DNA of 64,000 nucleotides from Toxotes chatareus (GCA_016801885.1 JAFBJY010000320.1:20001-84000), one strand, 5' to 3'. Shown: positions 1-9,414, counted from the first letter of the stretch. Notes: a model not told the origin generated them from the sequence alone. A program made the numbers and translations.

Positions 1-3000
1 TTTTTTTTTTTGGGTTTTTTTTTCCAAAAAAAACCCCCCCAAATTTTTTTTTTTTTTGGCCTTTTTTTTTCCCCCCCCCCCAACTTTTTTTTTAAAAACC
101 CCCCAAAAAACCCCCCCCCCCCTTTTTTTTTCCCCCCTTTGGGGGTTTTTCCCCCCCTTTTTTCCCCCCCCCCCAAAAGGCCCCCCCCTTTTTTTTTCCC
201 AAAACCCCCCTTTTTTTAAAAAAAAGGGGGGGAAACCCCCCGGGGGGGGAAAAACTAATAAAAAAAAATTTTTTTTTTTTTCCCCCTTTTTTTCCTTTTT
301 TAAAAAAAAAAAATTGGCCCTTTTTGGGAAAAACCCCTTTTGGGGGGTTTTTTTTTTTTCCCCCAAAAAAAAAGGGCCAAAAAGGTTTCCCCCCCCAAAA
401 AAAAAAACCTTTTCAAAAAAAATTTTTTAAAAAAAAAATTTAAAGGGGTTTTTTCCCCCCTTTTTTTTTTTTTTCCCCTTTTTTGGGCCCCCCGGCCCCC
501 CCTTCCCTTTTAAAAAAGGGGGCCCCCCGGGTTTTTTTTTAAAAAAAATTTTTAAAAAAAAAACCCCCTTTTTTAAAAACCCCTTTTTTCCAAATCCTTC
601 CCCCCCTTTAAACCCAAACCCCCCCCCCCCCCCCCCCTTTTTAAAAAAAAGGGGAAAAAAAGGAAACCAAAAAACCCAAAAAAAGGGCCCCTTTTTTTTT
701 TTTTCCCCCTTTTCCCCTTTTCCCCGGGGGAATTGGGAAAAAGGGGTTTTTTTTTTAAAAAAAAACCCCCTTTCCCCCCCTTTTTTTTTTTTTCCCCCCC
801 CCCCCCAAAAAAATGAATTTTAAAAAAAAAACCCCAAAAAAAAAAAACCCCTTTTTTCCCCAAAAAGGAAATTTTCCCCCCCCCTTTAAAAACCCCCCCA
901 AAAAAAAATTTTTTTCCAAAAGGAAACCTTAAAAAAAACCCCAAAAAAAAAAAAAAAACCCCTTTAAAAAAATTGGGTTTTCCCTTTTAAAAAAATTTTT
1001 TTCCCCCCCCTTTTTGCCTTTTTTTTTTAAAACCCTTTTTTTTTTCCCCCCTTTTTTCCCCCCAAAAAATTAAAAAAGAAAAAATTTTGGGGGCCCAAAA
1101 CCCCCCGGGCCGAAAAAATTTTTTTTTTCCCCCAAAAACCCCAAAAAAAAAAAATTCCCCAAAAAAAAAAACCCCCTTTTCCCCCAAAAAAAAAACCCGG
1201 GGGCCGGGGGGGGGGTTTAAAAGGTTTTTCCCCCCCCGGGGGGAAAAAACCCCCCCCAAAAAAAAAAACCCCCTTAAAAAAAAAGGAAAAAGGGGGGGAA
1301 AAAATTTTTTTGGGGCCCCCCCAAAGGCCCCCCCCCAAAAAGGGGGGCCCCCCCGGGGGCCCCCCCCCCCCTTTTTCCCCCCCCCCCCCCCCTTTTTTTT
1401 TTTTTTTCCCCCCCCAAAAAATTTAAATTTTAAAAGGGGGGGGGGGGCCCCCCTTTTTTGGCCGGGGGTTTTTAAATTTTTTCCCCCCGGGGCCCCCCCT
1501 TTTTTTAAAAATTTTTTCCCCCCCCACCCGGGGCCCCAAAAAAAGGGTTTTTTTTACCCCCCAAGGGGTTTCCCCCCCCCGGGGGGGGAAAAAACCCGGG
1601 GGGTTTTTCCCCCCCCAAAAAAAGGGTTTTTTTTTAAAAAAAAATTTAAAAAAAAAAAACCCCTTTTCCCTTTGGGGCCCAAAAATTTTTTTCCCCCCAA
1701 AAAATTTTTTAAAAATTGGGTGTTTTTCCCCAAAACCCAAAAATTTTCCCCCCCCCCCTGTTTGGTTTTTTCCCCCCCTTTTTTTTTTCCCCCCCCCCCC
1801 CAAAAAAAAATTTTTTGGGCCCCAAAAAAAAAAAAAAAAAACAAATTTTTTTTTCCCCCCAAAAAAAAATTTTCCCCGGGGGCCCCCAAATTTTTTTGGG
1901 GGGTTTTTTTAAAATTTAAAAAAAAAGGGGGTTTTTAAAAAAAAACCCCAAAATTTTTTTTTTTTTTTGGGGGGGGGGAAAAAAAAACCCCCCCCCCCCA
2001 AAAAAAAAATTTTTTCCCCGGGATTACTTTTTTTTTTAAAAAAAGGGGCCGGGAAAAAAAACCCCCCCCCCTTTTTTTTTTTCCCCCCCCCAAAACCCCC
2101 CCCCTTAAAAAAATTTTTAAAAAAAACCCCCTTTTTAAAAAAGGGAAATTAAAAGGGGGGGGGCCGGGCCCCTTTTTTTTTTTTCCCCCCCCCTTTTTTT
2201 TAAAAAAAAAAAAAAACCCCTTTTAAAAAACCCGGGGTTTAAAAAAAACCCCCCCCCCCAAAAAAAAAAACCGGGGGGGCCCCGGGAACCCGGCCCCGTT
2301 TTTTTTTAAAAAAAAAAAAAAAAAAACGGCCCCCCCCCTTTTAACCCCCCAAAAAAAACCTGGGGGTTTTTTTTCCCCCCCCCCCCCCAACCTCCCAAAA
2401 TTTCCAAAAATTTGGGGTTTTTTTTAAATTTTAAAAATTTCCCAAATTTTTTCCCCAAATTTTTTTTTTTCCTTGGTTTTTCCCAAAAAAAACTTTTTCC
2501 CCCTTTTTAAAAAAAGGGGGGGGGGCCCCAAAAAAAAAAAAAACCCCCCCAAAAAAAAAAAATTTTTTTTTTTTTTTTCCCCCTTTTTAAAAATTTTTTT
2601 AAAACCCCAAAAAAAAGGTTTTTTTTAAAAAAAAAAAGGGGCCCCCCTTTTTTTTTAAAATTTTAAACCCTCCCGGGGAAAAATTTTTTTTCCAAAAAAA
2701 TTTTTTTTTGGGGAAAAAACCCCCCCCCCCCAAAAAAGGGGGGGGGGCCCCCCCAAAAAATTCCCCCCCCCTTTTTTTTTTTTTTCCCCCCCCCAAAACC
2801 CCCCAAAATAAAAAAAAAAAAAGGAACCCAAAAAACCCCCAAATTTTTAAAAAACCCCAAAAAAAAAAAAAACCCCCCTTTTTTAAAAGGGGCCCCCCCC
2901 AAACCAAAAAACAAAAAAAAAAAATTTTTTTTCCCCCCCAAAAAAGGGCCCCCTTTTTTTTAAAAAAAACCCCTTCCCCAAAAAAAAAAACCCCCTTTTT

Positions 3001-4399
3001 CCCCCTTTAAAAAAAAAATTTAAAAATTTTTTTTTTAAAAAAAGGGGGGCCCCCCCCTTTCCCCAAAAAAACCCCCAAAAAAAAATTTTTTTAGGAATTT
3101 TAAAAAAAAAAAATGGGTTTGGGCCCCCCCGGGGGGGGGGGAACCCCCCCCCCTTTTTTTGGGGGGGAAACCCCCCTTTTTCCCCCCCCAACCCCGGGGT
3201 TTTTTTTTTCCCCCAATTTTTTAAAAACCCCTTTGGGTTTTTCCTTTGGGGGCCCGGGGGGAAAAAAAACCCAAATTTTTTGGGGGTTTTTTTTTTTTTT
3301 TTAAAAACCGGGTTTTTTAAAAAAAAAAAGGGAAATTCCCCCCTTTTTTGGGGGGGGGGAAAAAAAACCCCCCCCCCCAAAAAAAAAAAAAAAATTTTTA
3401 AAAAAAACCCGGGAAAATTGGGGGCCCCCCTTTGGCCCCCTTTTTTCCCCCTTTTTTTTGGGGGTTTTCCCCCCCCCAAAAATTTTTTTTTTAAAAACAA
3501 AAATTTTAAAATTTTAAACCCCCAAAATCCAAAGGCCAAAAAAACCCCCCCCTTTTTTTTTTTTTTTTTTTTAAAATTTTTAAAAAAAAAAAAAAAACAA
3601 AAAAGGGCCCCCCCCTTTTTTTTTTCCCCGGGGGGAAAAAAAACCCCCCCCCCCCCTTTTTTTAAAAAAAAAGCATGCCCCCAAAAAAAAAAAAAAAAAG
3701 GGGGGTTTTTTGGGGGGGGGTTTTTTTTTTTTTTAAAAAAGGGGGGGGGGAAAAAAAAAGGGGTTTTTTTTTTGGGGGCCCCCCCAAGGGTTTTTTTAAA
3801 GGGAAAACCCCCCGGGGGGGTTTTTAAAAAAAAGGGGGGGGTTTTTTTTTCCCCCCCCCTTTTTTTTTTTTTTCCCCCCCCCCCAAAAAAAAAATTTTTG
3901 GGAAAAAACCCCCTTTTAAAAAAAAAAAACCCCGGGGTTTTTTTTTCCCCCCCTTAAAAAAAAATTTTTTCCCCTTAAAAAGGGGGGAAAAAAAAAAAAA
4001 CCCCCGAAAAAAAAAAAAAACCCAAAATTTTTTTTTTTTTAAAACCCCTTTTTAAAAAAAATTTTTTTTTTTTAAAAAAAAAAACCCCCCCCCCAAAAAA
4101 AAAGGGTTTTTTTCCCGGCCCCAAAAAAAAAAAATTTTTTTCCCCCCCCCCCCCCCCCCTTTTTCCCCCCCCCAAAAAAAAAAAAAATTTCCCCCCTTTT
4201 TAAAAAAAAACCCCGGGGCCCCCAAAATTTCCCCCTTTTTTCCCCCCAAAAAAAAAATTTTTTTTTTTTCCCCCCCCCCCCCTTTTTTTTTTAAAAAACC
4301 CCCCGGGAAAAAATTTTTTAAAAAACCCCCCGGGGGGGAAAAAAAAAAAAAAACCCCCAAAAGGGGAACCCGGGTTTTTTTAGCACCCCTTTTTCCCCC

Positions 4400-4433
<34 letters not shown>

Positions 4434-4937
4434 TTAAAAACCAAATTTTTTAAAAAAAAAAAAAACCCTTTTTTTCCCCTTTTTTTTTTTTAAAAACCCC
4501 CCCCCCGGGGGGTTTTTAAAAATTTTTTTTTTTTTTTTTCCCCCCCCTTTTTTTTTTTTTTTTTTTTTCCCCAAAAACCCCCCCCAAAAAAAAAAAAAAC
4601 CCCAAAAAAAAAAAACCCCCTTTGGGCCCCCCCCCCCCCCAAAAATTTTAAAAAAAAAAAAAAAAAAAAAAGGGGGCCCCCCCCCCCCCAAAAAAGGGGG
4701 GAAAAAAAAACCCCCCCAAAAAAAAAAAAAACCCCCGGGCCCCTTTGGGGGAAAAAACCCCCCCCCAAAAACCCCCTTCAAAAAAATTTTCCCCCCCCCC
4801 CCCCAAAAAAAAAAGGTTTTTTTTTTTGGGGGGGGGTTTGGGGCCCCCCCCCAAAGGGGAAAATTTTTGGGGGGGGGAAAAAAAAAAAAAAACCCCCCAA
4901 AAACCCCCCCCGGGTTTTTTTTCCCCCCCCGGGGGGG
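1..4937. other. Homopolymer-run block, probable sequencing or assembly artefact
   Basis: Almost every base lies in a run of 3 to 20 identical nucleotides, with all four bases represented and no repeat unit, codon structure or normal dinucleotide mix. Real low-complexity DNA is usually dominated by one short motif, which this is not. The block switches abruptly to normal sequence at about 4938, in the middle of a recognisable unit of the snRNA array. Long open frames here only encode Phe/Pro/Lys/Gly runs and carry no biological information. I read it as a corrupted read end that got into the assembly, so the true left edge of the array is unknown. Confidence 0.85.
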
Positions 4938-5540
4938 ACTGCAGCCTCTGACATCAGACTGTAGAATGTTGATACATCAAAGGCATCAAGGACAAACACA
5001 CACACACACTCACACATACTGGTACTTATATCTTTGTGAGGACACTCTCTGGCATAATGCATTCCCTTGCCCTAACCTCTCTCTCTCTTAGCATCTCAGA
5101 CCTATGTCAGTACCTGTGCCTCTGTCAAAGAATACAAAAAAAAAAAACACTAGACCTGTACACACATAAAGTCATGTATTCATGTAGTCATCTGTGAATG
5201 TGTGTTTGATGAGTGCAAAGTGAAAATGCTGCATGAACCTTGTTTTTGTAAAAGCTTCTCTTGTTTCCTTTGCTTCTTACAACTGTATATTTTTCAAGCA
5301 TCATCTGTCATATTGAAGAAATAAGTTCATTCAGTAGCGTTATTTCTTTTTTATTGTCATCATGTACACTTTTCTTGTCTCAAAGATGCCAGCATCCCCA
5401 CAAAGCCTAAAATAAAGTATACCAGCGAAATGACAACATCTATACGCATTTCTTCCGCAAAAAGAAAAGAGCAAAGTCGGACAGGGAGCTCACACTTATG
5501 GCGCTCTATAAAGATGTTTGACTTTTCACCAACTCAAAAA

Positions 5541-5656
5541 GCTCAGCCAAAAGGCCAAGCCAACCAAAAATAACTTCAACTCATTGGTGTTCCTCTCCAC
5601 GGAAGTCTTTAGTAAAGGCGAAAAGACTTGTGCGTTATGAAGAGAAACAAGAGTCA
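5541..5656 (-). ncRNA. rnu5: U5 snRNA, unit 1 (variant, probably defective)
   Basis: Same gene as the reference U5 of unit 2, one base shorter. The U-run of loop I is UUU instead of UUUU, with a compensating extra base in the adjacent stem, and the last 3' stem pair has lost a G. Loop I is the part of U5 that holds exon ends and is nearly invariant in eukaryotes. Either this copy is not functional or the consensus is wrong here; unit 1 abuts the corrupted block and is the most divergent unit. Confidence 0.85.
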
Positions 5657-6054
5657 GAGCAGGCCTGTCTCAGAGAGCAGCTGAGGACCCTAGTTGTCCC
5701 AGCTACCACCGTCATGCAGTGCGCCTCCCTTAGCTTGCCGCGTGCTAAATCCCAGCCTCCCCTCCATTGCCCCCCACCACCTCCAGCCTGAAAAATCCAG
5801 GCCTGGCTTTTACATGGAGACTACAAAGTCTGGGAAACCATCAGGCGTCTTCAGGAGTCCACGACCAATCGCCGTAGCTGAAGTGCACCGTGTTGTTGGC
5901 GGGGTTCCCTGGGTGATATCAGTAAATCAACTCACTGGTTGTGCACAATTCACTTGATAAAAAGCGTAGCCGCATTTCCCTTCAGCCACAGTAAAGTTTG
6001 ACTCCTAACTAAACATGCGGATGGCAGAGCTTGATTTTCTACAAAGCAGAGAAA

Positions 6055-6238
6055 GGTGCACCGTTCCCAGCGACACTGCAATGCCAGGTCGATGCGTGGG
6101 TGGTAGAACAAGCTCCCTTTTCAGCTCCCTCTCCTAAAAATGGGTTTAATACGTTATCCCCATATAGGGGACATATCAGATATTAAACTGATAAGAACAG
6201 ATACTACACTTGATCTTAGCCAAAAGGCGAGAAGCGAT
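6055..6238 (-). ncRNA. rnu2: U2 snRNA, unit 1 (divergent copy)
   Basis: The 5' half, including the branch-point-pairing GTAGTA, is intact, but one C of the 5' stem-loop (GGCCTTTTGGC in intact copies) is missing. The 3' domain differs from all other units around 6080-6120, where stem III/IV sequence reads GGTGGTAGAAC on the plus strand instead of the GAGTGAGCGGAGC type. At 184 nt it is the shortest U2 in the array. Confidence 0.85.
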
Positions 6239-6372
6239 GAGGCCCAGCGTTTGGCGTCCAAATCAAGCTCTTGGTACAACCGTCACTTGTCGCGGTGTCC
6301 CGTTTGTAAGCCAGCATATCAATTGCCGCCATAGCAACTCCGCCCATCTGTCTGCTGTGTACTTTTCCTGCC

Positions 6373-6559
6373 GCTATACAAAGATGTTTGACTTTTCACC
6401 AACTCAAAAGGCTCAGCCATACAGCAAAAGCCGACCAAAAATAACTTCAACTCATTGGTGTTTCCACACCAAAGCCTAGAAATAAAGCATACTAGAACAA
6501 CATCTAGCACATTTCTTCCACAAACAAGCAGCAAAAGTCGGACAGGAGAGCTCACACTT
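6373..6559 (-). pseudogene. Permuted U5 fragment block, unit 1
   Basis: 3' part of U5 with its 3' box (6373-6465), followed by a diverged copy of the U5 3' flank (to 6559). See the unit 2 entry for the interpretation. Unit 1 differs in the stem of the 3' hairpin (plus-strand CATACAGCAAAAGCCGACC). Confidence 0.8.
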
Positions 6560-6812
6560 CATTTTGTCATGGAAGGCCACGCCCACTTCCCCAATTCAAT
6601 GGGAACACAGGGGAATTGTCATGACTAAACACGCCACTCTGTAGCGTCGCCAGAGCTTCTGCAGAGCAACACTGCCGCTCTGTGGACAGACTGCAAAAGC
6701 TGACATGTAACTCCAAATCAACAAAGCCACTTCACAAAATGGAGAGCCTTCAACAGGTTAGCACATGGGCATTCCTGACACATTGTGTTTTTCTTCTACT
6801 ACGCTTACGCAA

Positions 6813-6972
6813 CAGGGGAGGCTGAGCATGATCCCCACTACCAGAAATTATGCAGTCGAGATTCCCACATTTGGGGAATTACGCAGGGGTCAACACAGCC
6901 GAGTGCAATGGCTGAGCCTCACCTGGGTGAACCACCTTGTTGATCATGGTATCTCCCCTGCCAGGTAAGTAT
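6813..6972 (-). pseudogene. rnu1: U1 snRNA, unit 1: promoter deleted
   Basis: RNA body of U1 with an intact ATACTTACCTG 5' end, but 160 nt long. The 3' terminal stem-loop is altered (GGCTGAGCATGAT type on the plus strand), stem III carries changes, and one C is missing in stem II. Immediately upstream of the gene (plus strand 6973 onward) the sequence jumps after about 15 bases from the normal U1 leader into the middle of the 331-bp element. The PSE, octamer-like element and STAF site found in all 14 other units are absent. Transcription from this copy is therefore unlikely. Confidence 0.85.
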
Positions 6973-6987
6973 GAGTTGCAGTTGGAA

Positions 6988-7213
6988 GACATGAACTACT
7001 AACATGTATTGACTTACTGAAAACCTTGAAGCTGATCTGGACTTTCCTGTGGTTTCCTCTTGTCCTTGTAACAGCAGTAGCTCCTCCCTTCCTTGTCAAT
7101 AATTGTGCAGAAATATCTGAGTGCTTCTTTCTTCCTAAATCATGAGCAAGTCCTGTCCAGTCCAACTGTTTCTGCTCCTGTTTGACTTCTGAACTTGTCT
7201 CTGGCTGTGTGTC
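6988..7213. repeat. 331-bp element, unit 1, 5'-truncated
   Basis: Last about 226 bp of the 331-bp element, fused directly to the U1 leader at about 6986-6990. The fusion defines the deletion that removed the unit 1 U1 promoter. Confidence 0.85.
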
Positions 7214-7800
7214 CACTTACTGCAGCCTCTGACATCAGACTGTAGAATGTTGATACATCAAAGGCATCAAAGGACAAACACACACACACACACACTCACA
7301 CATACTGGTACTTATATCTTTGTGAGGACACTCTCTGGCATAATGCATTCCCTTGCCCTAACCTCTCTCTCTCTTAGCATCTCAGACCTATGTCAGTACC
7401 TGTGCCTCTGTCAAAGAATACAAAAAAAAACACTAGGCCTGTACACACATAAAGTCATGTATTCATGTAGTCATCTGTGAATGTGTGTTTGATGAGTGCA
7501 AAGTGAAAATGCTGCATGAACCTTGTTTTTGTAAAAGCTTCTCTTGTTTCCTTTGCTTCTTACAACTGTATATTTTTCAAGCATCATCTGTCATATTGAA
7601 GAAATAAGTTCATTCAGTAGCGTTATTTCTTTTTTTATTGTCATCGTGTACACTTTTCTTGTCTCAAAGATGCCAGCATCCCCACCAAAGCCTAAAAATA
7701 AAGTATACCAGCGAAATGACAACATCTAGCACGCATTTCTTCCGCAAAGAAAGAGCAAAGTCGGACAGGGGAGCTCACACTTATGGCGCTCTATAAAGAT
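7214..7800. other. Spacer left of U5 (reference unit 2)
   Basis: Non-coding spacer repeated in every unit. It begins CACTTACTGCAGCC, carries a (CA)n tract of variable length at 7276-7302, a CTCTCTCT tract, a variable A-run near 7423, and AT-rich sequence to 7680. From 7684 to 7782 lies segment A, the U5 3' flank that is copied in the permuted block between U2 and U1. I see no RNA gene or plausible coding frame. The short open frames here differ in length between units because of the CA and A-run indels. Confidence 0.8.
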
Positions 7801-7818
7801 GTTTGACTTTTCACCAAC
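7801..7818 (-). terminator. U5 3' box (reference unit 2)
   Basis: Minus strand GTTGGTGAAAAGTCAAAC begins 6 nt after the U5 3' end. It resembles the vertebrate snRNA 3'-end-formation box (GTTT, short gap, AAARNNAGA), with mismatches. It is also present beside the truncated U5 copy, which shows that copy came from a complete gene. Confidence 0.55.
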
Positions 7819-7824
7819 TCAAAA

Positions 7825-7941
7825 GGCTCAGCCAAAAGGCCAAGCCAACCAAAAATAACTTCAACTCATTGGTGTTCCTCTCCACGGAAGTCTTTAGTAA
7901 AAGGCGAAAGACTTGTGCGTTATGAAGAGAAACAAGAGTCA
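7825..7941 (-). ncRNA. rnu5: U5 snRNA, unit 2 (reference copy)
   Basis: U5 is the RNA of the U5 and U4/U6.U5 snRNPs; its loop I contacts both exons during splicing. Read on the minus strand, the 117-nt gene has an ACTCTTGTTTCTCTTC 5' stem, the diagnostic loop I CGCCTTTTACTAAAG, the strongly conserved CCGTGGAGAGGAAC segment, an Sm-protein site ATTTTTGG, and a 3' hairpin whose arms are GGCTTGGCC and GGCTGAGCC around a T4 loop. Length matches vertebrate U5 (about 116 nt). The 5' end is placed by alignment to human U5 and could be off by one or two bases. Both a 3' box and a PSE-like element lie at the expected distances, so transcription by Pol II from its own promoter is likely. It lies about 400 bp upstream of U2 in plus coordinates, same strand. 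Confidence 0.95.
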
Positions 7942-8311
7942 GAAGCGGGCCTGTCTCAGAGAGCAGCTGAGGACCCTAGTTGTCCCAGCTACCACCGTCA
8001 TGGTGCGCCTCCCTTGGCTTGCGCGTGCTAAATCCCAGCCTCCCTCCATTGCCCCCCACCACCTCCAGCCTGAAAAATCCAGGCCTGGCTTTTACATGGA
8101 GACTACAAAGTCTGGGAAACCATCAGGCGTCTTCAGGAGTCCACGACCAATCATCGTAGCTGAAGTGCACCGTGTTGTTGAGCGGGGTTCCCTGGGTGAT
8201 ATCAGTAAATCAACTCACTGGTTGTGCACAATTCACTTGATAAAAAGCGTAGCCGCATTTCCTTCAGCCACAGTAAAAGTTTGACTCCTAACTAAACATG
8301 CGGATGGCAGA
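7942..8311. other. Spacer between U5 and U2 (reference unit 2)
   Basis: Holds the U5 promoter at its left end and the region after the U2 3' end at its right. It includes a C-rich tract near 8041-8063 whose length varies between units, and a CCAAT motif at about 8146-8150, roughly -205 from the U5 start, where a distal element would be expected. No further RNA gene is recognised. The open frames crossing it change with every C-run indel and are not genes. Confidence 0.7.
7989..8005 (-). promoter_or_regulatory. U5 PSE-like element (reference unit 2)
   Basis: Minus strand CACCATGACGGTGGTAG lies at -48 to -64 from the U5 start. Other units read CACCGCGACGGTGG or CACCACGACGGTGG here. It shares the CACCGNGAC head of the U2 element but its 3' half is a weaker match to vertebrate PSEs. 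Confidence 0.45.
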
Positions 8312-8330
8312 GCTTGATTTTCTACAAAGC
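8312..8330 (-). terminator. U2 3' box (reference unit 2)
   Basis: Minus strand GCTTTGTAGAAAATCAAGC starts 9 nt beyond the U2 3' end. It matches the GTTT(N0-3)AAARNNAGA pattern for Integrator-dependent snRNA 3'-end formation at most positions. Conserved in all units; unit 7 has one substitution in it. Confidence 0.6.
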
Positions 8331-8338
8331 AAGAGAAA

Positions 8339-8524
8339 GGTGCACCGTTCCCAGCGGCACTGCAATGCCAGGTCGATGCGTGGAGTGGCGGAACAAGCTC
8401 CCTTTTCAGCTCCCTCTCCTAAAAATGGGTTTAATACGTTATCCCCATATAGGGGACATATCAGATATTAAACTGATAAGAACAGATACTACACTTGATC
8501 TTAGCCAAAAGGCCGAGAAGCGAT
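8339..8524 (-). ncRNA. rnu2: U2 snRNA, unit 2 (reference copy)
   Basis: U2 pairs with the intron branch point and with U6 in the spliceosome core. The minus strand begins ATCGCTTCTCGGCCTTTTGG, identical to vertebrate U2, and continues with the GTAGTA branch-point-pairing sequence and the stem IIa region. It ends in GGTGCACC, the standard U2 3' end; at 186 nt it is close to the 187 to 191 nt of other vertebrates. Two departures appear in all 15 units: the IIb hairpin reads CCCCATATAGGGG, and the Sm region reads CATTTTTAGGAG where human and zebrafish have GATTTTTGGA. This copy also has GGCGGAACAAGC on the plus strand in stem III where most units have GAGCGGAGCAAGC. PSE and 3' box are both well placed. 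Confidence 0.95.
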
Positions 8525-8570
8525 GAGGCCCAAGCGTTTGACGTCCAAATCAAGCTCTTGGTACAACCGT

Positions 8571-8584
8571 CACTTGTCGCGGTG
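8571..8584 (-). promoter_or_regulatory. U2 proximal sequence element (reference unit 2)
   Basis: Minus strand CACCGCGACAAGTG lies at -47 to -60 from the U2 start, the fixed position of the SNAPc-bound PSE. It shares CACCG...GAC...AAGTG with vertebrate PSEs. The same sequence is kept in nearly all units; unit 8 has one substitution in it. I could not assign a convincing distal element; at -200 the sequence falls into the permuted U5 block. Confidence 0.7.
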
Positions 8585-8662
8585 TCCCGTTTGTAAGCCA
8601 GCATATCAATTGCCGCCTCTTAGCAACTCCGCCCATCTGTCTGCTGTGTACTTTTCCCTGCC

Positions 8663-8849
8663 GCTATACAAAGATGTTTGACTTTTCACCAACTCAAAAG
8701 GCTCAGCCATACGGCAAAGCCGGCCCAAAAATAACTTCAACTCATTGGTGTTCCACACCAAAGCCTAGAAATAAAGCATACTAGAACAACATCTAGCACA
8801 CATTTCTTCCACAAACAAGCAGCAAAGTCGGACAGGAGAGCTCACACTT
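8663..8849 (-). pseudogene. Circularly permuted U5 fragment plus U5 3' flank (reference unit 2)
   Basis: 8663-8754 matches the 3' box, 3' hairpin, Sm site and following 20 bases of U5 and stops at GGTGTTCC (plus strand), inside U5. The next base starts a copy of the U5 3' flank (ACACCAAAGCC... to CTCACACTT, 8755-8849). At the functional gene these pieces have the opposite order: flank 7684-7782, then U5 from 7787. So the block is a rotated copy of a roughly 195-bp source interval, 7684-7878. It lacks loop I and the whole 5' half, so it cannot make U5. The 3' hairpin has drifted (CCGGCTTTGCCGTATGGCTG on the minus strand). Confidence 0.85.
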
Positions 8850-9078
8850 CATTTTGTCATGGAAAGGCCACGCCCACTTCCCCAATTCCAATGGGAACAC
8901 GGGGAATTGTCATGACTAAACACGCCACTCTGTAGCGTACGCCAGAGAGCTTCTGCAGAGCAACACTGCCGCTCTGTGGACAGACTGCAAAAGCTGACAT
9001 GTAACTCCAAATCAACAAAGCCACTTCACAAAATGGAGAGCCTTCAACAGGTTAGCACATGGGCATTCCTGACAAATT
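8850..9078. other. Spacer between permuted U5 block and U1 (reference unit 2)
   Basis: Contains a CCACGCCCAC GC-box-like motif at about 8868-8877 and otherwise unique spacer sequence. No additional RNA gene is recognised. The sequence GTAGCGTACGCC near 8931 is one of the CpG sites where units differ by small indels. Confidence 0.6.
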
Positions 9079-9094
9079 GTGTTTTCTTCTACAC
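9079..9094 (-). terminator. U1 3' box-like element (reference unit 2)
   Basis: Minus strand GTGTAGAAGAAAACAC, starting about 8 nt past the U1 3' end. It fits the snRNA 3' box only loosely. The stretch between it and U1 varies in length between units. Confidence 0.45.
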
Positions 9095-9102
9095 GCACGC
9101 AA

Positions 9103-9266
9103 CAGGGGAGAGCGCGAACGCAGTCCCCCACTACCACAAATTATGCAGTCGAGATTCCCACATTTGGGGAATTCGCAGGGGTCAGCACAGCCGGAGTGCA
9201 ATGGCTGAACCTCACCCTGGGTGAACCGCCTTGTTGATCATGGTATCTCCCCTGCCAGGTAAGTAT
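9103..9266 (-). ncRNA. rnu1: U1 snRNA, unit 2 (reference copy)
   Basis: U1 recognises 5' splice sites by pairing and also protects pre-mRNA from premature polyadenylation. The minus strand starts ATACTTACCTG, the invariant splice-site-pairing 5' end. It then has stem-loop I, stem-loop II with the U1A-binding loop ATTGCACTCC, stem-loop III, an Sm site AATTTGTGG and the terminal hairpin ending in CCCCTG. Its 164 nt equal the human length. Loop I reads ATCAACAA where human U1 has ATCACGAA (the U1-70K contact). This copy is the closest to canonical in the terminal hairpin (GCGTTCGCGC). The promoter elements are annotated separately. Confidence 0.96.
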
Positions 9267-9309
9267 GAGTTGCAGTTGGAAGAGAGCGGGTGGTGGTCAC
9301 CGGGCACAG

Positions 9310-9326
9310 CACTCTGGCTGACGGTG
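9310..9326 (-). promoter_or_regulatory. U1 proximal sequence element (reference unit 2)
   Basis: Minus strand CACCGTCAGCCAGAGTG lies at -44 to -60 from the U1 start. It matches the vertebrate PSE pattern CACCGTGAC...AAAGTG with one gap. Binds the SNAPc complex in vertebrates. Absent in unit 1, altered in unit 4. Confidence 0.8.
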
Positions 9327-9414
9327 CCTACAATGCATAATCCCACATTTCAGTGCCTTGAGCATCAGCTCCCCTTTGTATGTTACATTTATGGCTGAAA
9401 AGACAGAAACACTG

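Noticed and set aside
1087..1938. Long frames in the first 5 kb (up to 283 codons)
   Set aside because: They encode only Phe, Pro, Lys, Gly and similar runs from homopolymer junk; not proteins.
7783..7800. CTCTATAAAG near U5 as a TATA box or U6-type promoter
   Set aside because: No PSE at the right spacing and no RNA gene follows on the plus strand; it is the U5 3' flank.
7913..8284. Plus-strand frames crossing the U5-U2 spacer (RPIIVAEVHRVV type)
   Set aside because: Frame and length change from unit to unit with C-run and A-run indels, and part of each lies antisense to U5; a shadow of repeated RNA-gene DNA.
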